Assembly: GCA_037447605.1 (NCBI GenBank) | Contig: CM074808.1 | Location: 2,427,730-2,491,729 of the forward strand | Source of the DNA: Zygnema circumcarinatum | Taxonomy: Eukaryota > Streptophyta > Zygnematophyceae > Zygnematales > Zygnemataceae | Direction: 5' to 3' | DNA: 64,000 nucleotides | Part shown: positions 35,601 through 46,109 of the stretch, one piece after another | Numbering within the stretch: position 1 is the stretch's first letter | How the letters are laid out: each line of letters starts with the position of its first letter | Notes under the pieces: model-generated | Database searches by the model: none | Seen by the model: only the letters and a program-made list of their open reading frames with translations | What the model was told of the DNA's origin: nothing | Made by a program: the position numbers and the translations under genes

Positions 35601-37622
35601 AAACCGAGGCCAGGGGTTCAAAGCCTGATGCTGGGCAGTATCCATGCTTGTGACTATTGCCAAACATCTGACAGTAAGCTATATACCATACGTGCTACTG
35701 TTTACTTCTCAGTAAGTCCAAAATGTAGACACAAATGACGAAGTTAAGAAGTCAATGTTGCAAGCGCCCAGCGACTCTTGGTCAGTATTCCAAGGACTCA
35801 TCAATTCTATGAAGTTACAAACTACATGACAACCTGTGCATATCAGTTTAAGCTTCTAACATATGTAAGAGAAGAATGCCAAGACCTGTTAATTGAAAAA
35901 GAAAGGAGGGTGCTGTACCATAGCAATTGCGGAAGAGAGGGCTTGAAAGGCCTGCTTCATCCGAATCTCTGAGCACGATTCCTCCCGACAGCTCGGCCAC
36001 CAAACTACCGGTAAGAGCTCCTCCAAATCATTTTTGTTTGGAGCCTTCCTAGACAATAGGCCCTCCATGGTGCTCTCAAAATTGTATGAAGTCCACCAAA
36101 TTTGCAATACTTCCTTCCGTTCTACAAGACAGCAGGCTAAAGCAAGGTACGGATATGCCCCAGAGGATGAGTATAATCCTGGCTGGTACCTAGCTGTTCG
36201 ACATTTGTAGGCAAGAGCCTCCATTAAAACAGAAACTACACCTTCTATCTCATGCTGCTCCAGACATACCAGCAAAAGGTCCAACGCAAGCCGCAAGCTA
36301 TCCACATCATGAGGTGGAGTGTACCGATGTACCTCCAACAAAAATGGCAGTAAAGCTGCCCACACAACATAGCCACCTTGTGCCCGAATACCTTCTGGAG
36401 CCAAACCTGGAATACTAGGCGTAGGCAAGCCTCCTGCCAAAAGTAGAGGCCCTAGATGGTTGCATAACGTGGATGCCACAAAAACCTGCTCATCAACTCT
36501 GAGGGAGTTTGGTCGGCGTAGTCTGTCGGTGGTAGCCATTGAAGAAGCACTGGAATCTGAACTATTGAGCTGTACCAATCGCTGGAGGCACCCTAGTAGA
36601 TAATGCGCCCTCTGCGTTGCACTCTGATGTTGACATGGTGATTGCTCAGGTTCATCAACTCCACGGCTGACTCCTGGTACTTGCGTGTCAGCATGTCTCC
36701 ATACGCAGGGAGGGGCTTGAAAGGGAAGAAAGCCACACACAGGGTGCTGAAAAGGACGAGCACCAAAATTGAGTTCACACCGTTCTCCATGAGAAAGGGA
36801 GAGGGCGGGAAAATAGCCAAGGCCAGGTAGTAATCTGCGGACCCCCGTGAAGGCAATACCCAAAGATACTCCATTCCTTAAGAAAGATATCTCTCCTTCG
36901 TCCAAATCTATACAACAGCCGATCACGTCTCCCGGCATCCATGCCTGACCGTACTCCTGGTATTTTCCGTTCCATTTCCAGATTCTCTTCCCGTCGATGG
37001 CGTATGAGTCAGGGGCATCGCCTACACCTTCTTCATTTGTGAAGGGACACTGTAGAGTTGCCCATCCTAGCTGCTGAATGCCAGCTGTACTCAAAGTAGC
37101 TTCATACATCCACCGTCCTTTAACCACACAAGCGTTTGCTCGTGCACTACTAAAATTGCTTACGCTTTCAAGCACCAAACATGCAGAATCGAATAATATC
37201 TCATTTGACATACTCGCTCGCTGCATCTGAACTACAGGAGGCCCAACTTTTCCAGCGGCTAACAAGTCATCCTGGCAAACAGAATCTTCTCCTTGACCCT
37301 CCGAACAAAGAACATCAAGCCGTAGCTGCAAGTACTGGGACACGGCGTCCAGGTCAATAACGCCATTGTGCGTCAAGGGAAGGCCAGATGGAGATGCGGA
37401 ATTAAGGTTTGCATCAAGGATGTAAGCCAATGTGCGTTGCACCTCCGCCTCGCTGGAAAGTTCAGGCGCCACGGGCGATGTCGCCATCATTACCATGGAT
37501 GCAAGATGGAGAGTGGACTGGTCGGGGCTGTCGAGCAATAGCGCCAAGCCTTCCTTGGGCTTGGACGGCCCGTCGTCATCGTCTTGCTCCTGCCACGGGG
37601 AGACGACCTTGGGCTTCGTCAT
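29653..37622 (-). CDS. RKP: RKP/KPC1-type E3 ubiquitin-protein ligase (SPRY + RING)
   Basis: Plant ortholog of the KPC1 RING ligase, which in Arabidopsis (RKP) targets cyclin-dependent kinase inhibitors for degradation. Eleven exons join in phase to 1413 residues: 35919-37622, 34738-35667, 34174-34340, 33444-33582, 32487-32570, 31819-32118, 31126-31266, 30817-31016, 30403-30598, 30082-30226, 29653-29888. Exon 1 carries a SPRY domain (about residues 150-310; GRWMYEATLSTAGIQQLGWA and ending NFGARPF). Middle exons match the family closely, for example VRDVLLQSISVLLQYREYVA, AFDNRFWIPVSHILLRLCKG and FVNRLFNTLNWTVTEFSVAV. The last exon holds the RING finger: CSICYASELDTSFLPCKHQS and CRRCISRHLLNSSRCFFC, all eight metal ligands present. 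A coiled-coil-like segment precedes the RING. About 33 residues follow it. Start 37622 is the first ATG after the GC-rich leader. Confidence 0.95.
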
Positions 37623-37760
37623 GCGAGATTAAGCGGCGTCGTGCTCCAGCTGAGCAGCTGGCTGAGGTCTTCTCGTCCGGGATCGCGCAGCGGCGGAATT
37701 GAATTACGAGGGCGAGGCAGGTGCGCAGGCGCAGTGGCGGAGGGCGAAGGGCGCGGGTAG

Positions 37761-37762
37761 GC

Positions 37763-37803
<41 letters not shown>

Positions 37804-37818
37804 CTCGTGCTCGTGCTC
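37761..37818 (+). repeat. GTTCGT hexamer microsatellite in the RKP 5' flank
   Basis: About seven cgtgtt units grade into three cgtgct units, roughly 140-195 bp upstream of the RKP ATG and so probably in its 5' UTR. Confidence 0.85.
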
Positions 37819-38598
37819 CTAGCTCTAAGGAGTAAGTAGAAGTCTGCTGCAGGTCGGCGGGCCTCGCCTCGGAGCCTGCACTCGGCACTCCGCCTTCCGC
37901 TCCGTTCCACTCCGCTCACTCCGCAGGCTGCAGCAGCAGCAGACTGCAGGCCGCTGCGCGCGGGACCTGCCCACCCTGCCTGCCTCCCCGCCCGCCCGCC
38001 CAAACGCGCAACGCCCGCAGGGAACAGCGCCCCCGTCCCGCCCCCCGCCAGGCGCCACGCGGCGCTGCGCTGCCTGCCGGCCGGGGGGGGCTGTACAGTA
38101 CGTACGGCGGTGGTACGGACCCGGCCGTCGCCCCGCGGCGATGGAACTAGGGAAGGGCGGGAAGGGAAGGGGAGGGGCCGCGCCAAGGAGAGCATGTCAC
38201 GTACTTTCTTGCGTGCGCACTGCGAGGGACGCACGCGGACATGCACATGCATGCCTCTGTCCAACTCATTGCGCACTCCTCCCCTTGCCAATGACCGATA
38301 AGCGGGCATGCGAAAGTAAGAACCACGCCGACTGACTGCTCCGTATGCTGTTGAACAAGACTACATGACTGATCACATCAGTGCCATCACTCGAACGGTT
38401 TTGATTTCTTCATAAGTAGTCTTTCTTTGTAGTTGTAATGGTGCTGGTGGCCGTTGTTGTTTTGTTCGAAACTCTCCCTCCCCATGAGTTTCTTATTTCT
38501 TAAAATGCCGAACGAGCCCATGAAAGCGCAAAGCTCTCGGTTGCTCGTTGTCGCACAGCTCATTGCCACCTGTCCCTAGCACGCTACCGTACGCGCTA

Positions 38599-38815
38599 AA
38601 GCCAAGCCAAGCCAAGCCAAGCCAAGCCAAGCCAAGCCAAGCCAAGCCAAGCCAAGCCAAGCCAAGCCAAGCCAAGCCAAGCCAAGCCAAGCCAAGCCAA
38701 GCCAAGCCAAGCCAAGCCAAGCCAAGCCAAGCCAAGTCAAGCCAAGCCAAGCCAAGCCAAGCCAAGCCAGGCCAGGCCAGGCCAGGCCAGGCCAGGCCAG
38801 GCCAAGCCAGGCCAG
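38599..38815 (+). repeat. Pentanucleotide array AAGCC grading into AGGCC
   Basis: About 43 tandem pentamers: first about 34 aagcc units (one aagtc variant near 38738), then about 8 aggcc units with one aagcc. It lies 0.4 kb upstream of the F-box start codon. The unit is related by one A-to-G change to the giant array in that gene's first intron. Open frames in every phase across it are spurious. Confidence 0.95.
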
Positions 38816-39214
38816 TGCCAGCCCTTCCCTCGGCGGCAGCGCATTCAATGAAGACGCGCCGCGGCCTTCCTCCCTCCCTCCCTCCCTGTACGTCCAGCCG
38901 TACGGCCGAAGCAGGTATCCGGCGTCCGTACCCGGTCCCTCAGCCGCTCCGATCTCCCCGTAACACGTGCCGAGAAGCCATCGGACGGCGCGCGGCGGCC
39001 CCTCTCCGCGAGCGCGGAAATGCGCGCGACGTGCGGCTTTCAGGTTTCGTCCAAACTCCAAACTCAAACTTTTGATTTTGAGGGCGAGGGAGGGAGGGGA
39101 GCAAGGAGCGAGCGAGCGAGGAAGGGAGGGAGGGAGGGAGCGGCCCCAAATTCAAACTGCGCTGCTGTCTGCCTGCCCGCGCTCCTCCTATTTCAGGGCG
39201 CCTCGGCACGACGC

Positions 39215-42200
39215 ATGGCAGAGGCAGCGAGGGACGAGAGGCGGCCGAGAGAGGCGCGGAGAGGAGGCGAGATGGCGGTTATGAATGACCTCGGGGTGGA
39301 GATACTCACTCGGATTGCACATTTAGGGAACTTCTCGCCGTCTCAGTTGTGTGCGCTTTCAGTCCTCAGCACCGAGTGGAGGGAGGCCTGCAATTCGCCG
39401 TGTCTGTGGACATCGCTGGAGCTGAATGCGCCGCAGTACTCTGAAGTAGGGTTGAAGCGAATAGCAAGTAGGTGCGGGAACTTGAAGGAGCTTTACGTGG
39501 GTCGAGACCCACGTCATCCTAGGGCGCTATCTTTGTTTTACAGGTAACGAGTCCGCGAGTTTTTTTTGTGAAAGGCAGGGAATTTTTTTTTGTGATTGCT
39601 GTGCACTAAGTGCACTATCGCTCCAGATTGCATGTGGTTGCATGATGCATGCTGTCCAGATAAAACAATACTGATTGCACGGTGATTTTACACACCTAAT
39701 ACAAAGTTCATCCACTTGTCGGTTAGGGTAGACCTATTAAGCTATTTTGTGTATTCTTTTAGCCAAGGCCTGGTCAGGCCAGGCCAGGCCAGGCCAGGCC
39801 AGGCCAGGCCAGGCCAGGCCAGGCCAGGCCAGGCCAGGCCAGGCCAGGCCAGGCCAGGCCAGGCCAGGCCAGGCCAGGCCAGGCCAGGCCAGGCCAGGCC
39901 AGGCCAGGCCAGGCCAGGCCAGGCCAGGCCAGGCCAGGCCAGGCCAGGCCAGGCCAGGCCAGGCCAGGCCAGGCCAGGCCAGGCCAGGCCAGGCCAGGCC
40001 AGGCCAGGCCAGGCCAGGCCAGGCCAGGCCAGGCCAGGCCAGGCCAGGCCAGGCCAGGCCAGGCCAGGCCAGGCCAGGCCAGGCCAGGCCAGGCCAGGCC
40101 AGGCCAGGCCAGGCCAGGCCAGGCCAGGCCAGGCCAGGCCAGGCCAGGCCAGGCCAGGCCAGGCCAGGCCAGGCCAGGCCAGGCCAGGCCAGGCCAGGCC
40201 AGGCCAGGCCAGGCCAGGCCAGGCCAGGCCAGGCCAGGCCAGGCCAGGCCAGGCCAGGCCAGGCCAGGCCAGGCCAGGCCAGGCCAGGCCAGGCCAGGCC
40301 AGGCCAGGCCAGGCCAGGCCAGGCCAGGCCAGGCCAGGCCAGGCCAGGCCAGGCCAGGCCAGGCCAGGCCAGGCCAGGCCAGGCCAGGCCAGGCCAGGCC
40401 AGGCCAGGCCAGGCCAGGCCAGGCCAGGCCAGGCCAGGCCAGGCCAGGCCAGGCCAGGCCAGGCCAGGCCAGGCCAGGCCAGGCCAGGCCAGGCCAGGCC
40501 AGGCCAGGCCAGGCCAGGCCAGGCCAGGCCAGGCCAGGCCAGGCCAGGCCAGGCCAGGCCAGGCCAGGCCAGGCCAGGCCAGGCCAGGCCAGGCCAGGCC
40601 AGGCCAGGCCAGGCCAGGCCAGGCCAGGCCAGGCCAGGCCAGGCCAGGCCAGGCCAGGCCAGGCCAGGCCAGGCCAGGCCAGGCCAGGCCAGGCCAGGCC
40701 AGGCCAGGCCAGGCCAGGCCAGGCCAGGCCAGGCCAGGCCAGGCCAGGCCAGGCCAGGCCAGGCCAGGCCAGGCCAGGCCAGGCCAGGCCAGGCCAGGCC
40801 AGGCCAGGCCAGGCCAGGCCAGGCCAGGCCAGGCCAGGCCAGGCCAGGCCAGGCCAGGCCAGGCCAGGCCAGGCCAGGCCAGGCCAGGCCAGGCCAGGCC
40901 AGGCCAGGCCAGGCCAGGCCAGGCCAGGCCAGGCCAGGCCAGGCCAGGCCAGGCCAGGCCAGGCCAGGCCAGGCCAGGCCAGGCCAGGCCAGGCCAGGCC
41001 AGGCCAGGCCAGGCCAGGCCAGGCCAGGCCAGGCCAGGCCAGGCCAGGCCAGGCCAGGCCAGGCCAGGCCAGGCCAGGCCAGGCCAGGCCAGGCCAGGCC
41101 AGGCCAGGCCAGGCCAGGCCAGGCCAGGCCAGGCCAGGCCAGGCCAGGCCAGGCCAGGCCAGGCCAGGCCAGGCCAGGCCAGGCCAGGCCAGGCCAGGCC
41201 AGGCCAGGCCAGGCCAGGCCAGGCCAGGCCAGGCCAGGCCAGGCCAGGCCAGGCCAGGCCAGGCCAGGCCAGGCCAGGCCAGGCCAGGCCAGGCCAGGCC
41301 AGGCCAGGCCAGGCCAGGCCAGGCCAGGCCAGGCCAGGCCAGGCCAGGCCAGGCCAGGCCAGGCCAGGCCAGGCCAGGCCAGGCCAGGCCAGGCCAGGCC
41401 AGGCCAGGCCAGGCCAGGCCAGGCCAGGCCAGGCCAGGCCAGGCCAGGCCAGGCCAGGCCAGGCCAGGCCAGGCCAGGCCAGGCCAGGCCAGGCCAGGCC
41501 AGGCCAGGCCAGGCCAGGCCAGGCCAGGCCAGGCCAGGCCAGGCCAGGCCAGGCCAGGCCAGGCCAGGCCAGGCCAGGCCAGGCCAGGCCAGGCCAGGCC
41601 AGGCCAGGCCAGGCCAGGCCAGGCCAGGCCAGGCCAGGCCAGGCCAGGCCAGGCCAGGCCAGGCCAGGCCAGGCCAGGCCAGGCCAGGCCAGGCCAGGCC
41701 AGGCCAGGCCAGGCCAGGCCAGGCCAGGCCAGGCCAGGCCAGGCCAGGCCAGGCCAGGCCAGGCCAGGCCAGGCCAGGCCAGGCCAGGCCAGGCCAGGCC
41801 AGGCCAGGCCAGGCCAGGCCAGGCCAGGCCAGGCCAGGCCAGGCCAGGCCAGGCCAGGCCAGGCCAGGCCAGGCCAGGCCAGGCCAGGCCAGGCCAGGCC
41901 AGGCCAGGCCAGGCCAGGCCAGGCCAGGCCAGGCCAGGCCATGTGGTTGCATGATGCATGCTGTCCAGATAAAACAATACTGATTGCACGGTGATTTTAC
42001 ACACCTAATACAAAGTTCATCCACTTGTCGGTTAGGGTAGACCTATTAAGCTATTTTGTGTATTCTTTTAGCCAAGGCCTGGTCTGATGGGAACAGCGCT
42101 GTTTGTCAAGAAATTGCAGTGCAGCGTGGCTGGAGGGACTGGTCTCAATTCTGTCTGCTAGTGGAAGAACTCTGAAGAAGTTGGTGGTTTCTACGGGATG

Positions 42201-43650
42201 CTTTACATACCACAAAGACTACAGGAGTGCTCCTTTTTACACTCAGCTGATGCGGAGAGTTGCACGTTATTCCAGGTCCGCTCTCGTGACTCATTCCTGG
42301 CATAGCAATTCAGGTTTAAACGGTCCATCTACCTTTTGCCACGGTGTTTTGCTGGCATCCACTTTTATGCCAGACCAGTCATATGCGGATTTTTTTTGCA
42401 TGCAGCACTTTTATTGCTGAGTCCTATTTCGTGGTTTTTATGGTTGATTTATGGGGCTTGTCGTGTTGTTCTCGCTCAGGATACAGTTTAGATGTCGTTT
42501 GCATGTGATCAGGCTACTTGTTGCTAGCTGAAAGATAAAGCTCATGTTCGGGTTCCAGTAGCTTTTAAATCCCAGGTCCCTGACCAATGACGAGTTTCAC
42601 TGAACCGCAGGCGCCTGGAAGTTTGTGAGATCTATTATAATGCTGGAAGATGTGGAATGCGGAAGGACTTAAACCGCTGGATGCCCCAGTTTGTAGCAGG
42701 CACTGGGCACATGAAGTCATTTACTTTCTGGGCACCATCAGGAGATTGCGGAGGTTTAGATAACAAGTTGCTCGGCTCCATGGTCAAGGGCTGGCCGGAT
42801 TTGATGCATCTGGAAGTTGCCGGTGATGACATCACACTGGAAGGTGAAATTCTACTCTCATCATCCTTTTGTTGCCTGTCTGACTGCTTGGGGCATCTAG
42901 TTTACAACTGCATCAATGATGCAAACCAGCAGCGACCTTCCGCCTTCTTTTGTCGGACCTGTTTTGAATATTTCAAAGTCTTCCTGCGCTTGGTCATCCA
43001 TCATTTCCCGTACTCTGGATGAGACAAGCTGTAGTTGTTTGTTGTTACCGTAACTTACTGTGTCAGTGTGCTGTCCAAGGTATTGATATCTCATGCTAGT
43101 ATGTGTTTTCTCTATCAATTGGTTAGCTGGTTTTGCCGGCAGGAAAATTTGGTTGCCTTGAGTTAGGATCTAAGCCACCAGCGTAATTTAACTGACAGGT
43201 TCTTATCATCCTTTTTCAGGAGTGAGGCTGTTGCAAACGAGTCAGAAGCTTAGGAGCCTCAAGTTGCAATACGTTATTTTGGGTCCCAGCAAGCGTGCGG
43301 CTGAACTCAAGCGAGCTGAAGACATTGATATTTTGTTTCCTCGAGATCCACTTCATCAATCAACTTTGGAGCATCTAGAACTTACGTGGACGTACTGTGA
43401 TGCCCTTGACTTACAAGTCATCTTACACCTTTTCCCCTCGCTACGTAGAATACTCATTTGCGAAGGTCCTGAACCTGAGGCCTCAGACTCAGAAGAGGAG
43501 AGCCCTGCCGGCTTAGGGGGAACCTGGTCAGCGGCGTGGTTAAGCATGCAACAACAGCGTATCGCTGAACTCAAAGCTGTATGCTGCCAGGACGCAGACC
43601 TGGGCAAGATAGTCCGATTTGCCCCTTCGTGGGGTGGAAGCTCGTGGTGA
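39215..43650 (+). CDS. F-box protein with leucine-rich-repeat-like C-terminus
   Basis: Likely substrate receptor of an SCF ubiquitin ligase. Exons 39215-39543, 42120-42275, 42611-42843 and 43220-43650 join in phase to 382 residues. The F-box occupies roughly residues 20-65: MNDLGVEILTRIAHLGNFSP, then LCALSVLSTEWREACNSPCL and WTSLEL, with the expected Leu/Ile, Trp and Cys pattern for SKP1 binding. Later exons show LRR-like segments, such as LKRIASRCGNLKELYVG, SGRTLKKLVVSTGCF, WPDLMHLEVAGDD, QKLRSLKLQYVILG and STLEHLELTWTYCDALDLQV. An acidic patch (EASDSEEE) precedes the end. The start could instead be the ATG at 39272 just before the F-box. Intron 1 (39544-42119) contains the 2165-bp AGGCC array, so expression of this gene may depend on repeat handling. 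I cannot name a subfamily. Confidence 0.85.
39632..39775 (+). repeat. 144-bp direct repeat, copy 1, left flank of AGGCC array
   Basis: Starts atgtggttgcatgatgcatg and ends ccaaggcctggtc. It is identical base for base to 41941-42084. Both copies lie in intron 1 of the F-box gene. Confidence 0.97.
39776..41940 (+). repeat. Giant perfect AGGCC array, 433 copies
   Basis: 2165 bp of aggcc with no substitution or indel that I can see. Because the 5-bp unit has no stop codon in any phase, all six frames stay open, giving apparent ORFs of 722-760 codons with repeated ARPGQ or GLAWP. These are not genes. The array lies within intron 1 of the F-box gene, between identical 144-bp repeats. Confidence 0.98.
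41941..42084 (+). repeat. 144-bp direct repeat, copy 2, right flank of AGGCC array
   Basis: Identical to 39632-39775. It ends 35 bp before the exon 2 acceptor (exon 2 starts at 42120), so this copy probably carries the branch-point and pyrimidine region used for exon 2. Confidence 0.97.
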
Positions 43651-46109
43651 GCCGCTTTGTGCAGACGAGTTTGTTTTTCAGGTTGTACTCCAGTCCTAGG
43701 CTATGATGACCTTCCTTTGAGTCATGTTGGTCACCACATGGAGGCACTTCGGCTTTTCCTTGCAATTCACAGGAATGGAGGCATCTGGCTATGTAGGAAG
43801 GCGTTTTTGAGCGGATTTTAAGTTTTACTTGACGGCATACAGTATTCAGATGGCCCATAGTTTTCCTTGTGGAAGTGGCATGCGCCGAGTTGCATAGAGC
43901 CAAAGAAAAATTTGCAGTTCTACGTCTTCCCTGCTTCATTGTGGAAGGCAATGAGGAGCTTCGTTCCATGTTTCGTGGACTCGCTAAACGTGGCTGAGAT
44001 TGGCACCTTCTAAATATTGTTGTGGTGCTGCTGCCAGCAGGTTCAAGGAAAGCCATGACGGCAGCAGTGGGAACACATCCGGACTCTCCTCCAGCTTAGC
44101 CTTCACTCCAGGGTAGGTCAACCACCTGCATTCCTGCTGCGCTTTTCAGCCGCCTGTCTTTTCAGTGCACATCAGAAACCTATTCCCTGCCGCGAGATCT
44201 GCAATCTCACTCATTAAGCTGGAGTGAGAGGCCTAATCCCGGGCAAACGCCGATTGATTTATGGAGTGTTTTAACCTTCACAGCATATTGCCTTGATTGC
44301 GGTCCATGCAGGAATTGAGCCGAGTAATCTGCAGGCCCGGGTGCAAGTACGCGGTGGAAGTGGAACTCAGAGCGGGTACTTTCCGGCACATCTGCGGCAC
44401 GATGGTGGCCACTTTTTTGTCCTGTCTTTCAGGCTGTTGCATCAGAATCACCTGATTTGGCGATCATCCGAGAGAGTATCTGTAAATATTCGCGAGAGAT
44501 GAAGGTTTTGTGTACCCGACTTGATAGAGCATAGCAAAGGAAAAAATCGATGGCAATCATATGTTTTCAGCTACTGCTCTGTAAAGTCTTTCACCCGCTA
44601 GCCGTTACATGTTACTTGGAAGACGATTGGCTGTGATCAAAGCGGTGGTTTGACAATTCAATGAAAAAGAAGAGATCACAACTCAATGAATCACCATACG
44701 AGAACAGCCTTCAAAAGAAACTTGACAATGATTATCCCTGTCCCCCTTTTTTGTTTTAAATTTCCATGTCTTGCATACAACCTTCACAGAAATTGATGAG
44801 ATTGCCGCTTGGACATATGCAAGTAGCGACACTATGGGTTCCCTTGTTGTCAGTGAACCGTTTCATTCTCAAGCTGATGTGGATTGTCGTCGTCGTCGGG
44901 GCGAAGAGATGACAAACGGAACCATCGCTTCCATCCAGCTGAGGGCTGTTGTGTCTGGCAGCGGCTCCATCTGCATCCACCAACTCCCAGAAACTTGCTT
45001 GCGCCTTTGCCCAGAAGGGAATCCAACTACAAATCTCCGCTGACGAAGTCCGGCGAGACCTCCGCAAGAGTCTGAAGGAAGCTCTGTGGGACCGACTGAA
45101 GGGAGTCTGTCATCACATTGAACCACGCTTTGGCATCCGTGAACTCGTTTTGCACTTCATCTTTGTCCTTGACACTTCGAGAACAAAGCCGAAGGCATGG
45201 AAGGTGTAGCATATTTCTGCGGCGATCGTAAATTCTACACCTTGAGAGCATTGCCAAAACGTCTACTTTTTTGGTAACATGGTCTACAGTAAAAATCATC
45301 AGCCTTCTAATTGACTTGAAGCTCTGCCTGACGAGCTTACGAGTGAGCTCAGTCGGTACTGTTCCTCGATACGATTCACACTGCACATCTGTCTCCGATT
45401 ACATGCCTGGCAAAGCACAACAAAGCAGCCGCATAAAATAATATCAACTACCTGCCCAAAGAAACGCCGGCAGACAAATACAAGATTACAATGGATGGCC
45501 CCTTTCGTAAACCTAACTCTGCGTTTCGATGTCCTCGAATGAAATGGACCTTTCAGTTGATAATCATGTAACAGCCAACACTACTGGGGTTTGGGATTGC
45601 GAGGGCTAAGACTATGCCCCACTAGATTGTAGATGTGGCATTTGAGAACTTCAAACCTAATGTCCACCAGCCGCCGCGAAAGTAAATACCACTCGTCAGC
45701 CTGCCCCTAACTAAGATTCAAAGCTATCATTGTGGGTGAAAGAACACTAGTCAAATCTGACGATCATTAACTTCAAGTGTAATGTGGAAAAGCCACTGGA
45801 AGTGTCAGGACTGCTCAAGACCACATACAACAGTCGACTACTTATACTTCTTCATGGACAAGTAGGTTAGTTAGGTTGACCAATTACTTAGTTTCCACTT
45901 GGTTAGTAAGTCTGACCTCCTCCCTTTCCCCCTCCTCCCCCCCCCCCCCCTCTAATTACCGGAAGCTCACGGTAACAGGTACTGTACAGACAATCACATC
46001 CATCACCCTGAGTTTGTTTCTCAGCAGCGGTTTATGTCGATGTTTATGTGCTCACCTGGACCGAAATCGAGCTGCTAGAGCCCATAGAGCAAGTCCACGT
46101 AAAACGTGA
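43651..46109. other. Convergent spacer between F-box and ZNHIT3-like genes, no gene assigned
   Basis: Both 3' UTRs should lie here. Two opposing open regions at 44756-45386 (for example the plus-strand segment ISADEVRRDLRKSLKEALWD) look mildly protein-like, but I cannot connect them to a family or a splice model. A run of about 14 C near 45936-45949 is also present. Confidence 0.4.

Larger units (their letters stand above)
37623..39214. promoter_or_regulatory. Divergent spacer between RKP and F-box genes
   Basis: No gene seen. It contains a GTTCGT hexamer run near the RKP start, GTAC-rich motifs (cagtacgtacggcggtggtacgg near 38096-38118 and ccgtacgg near 38898), and the AAGCC/AGGCC pentamer array. 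Long open frames here are products of the repeats. Confidence 0.5.

Noticed and set aside
39776-41940. Tandem array considered as CRISPR
   Set aside because: No spacers, 5-bp unit, eukaryotic intron context.
39716-42024. Several 722-760-codon ORFs on both strands with ARPGQ or GLAWP repeats
   Set aside because: They are forced by a 5-bp tandem repeat without stop codons in any frame, lying in an intron of the F-box gene.
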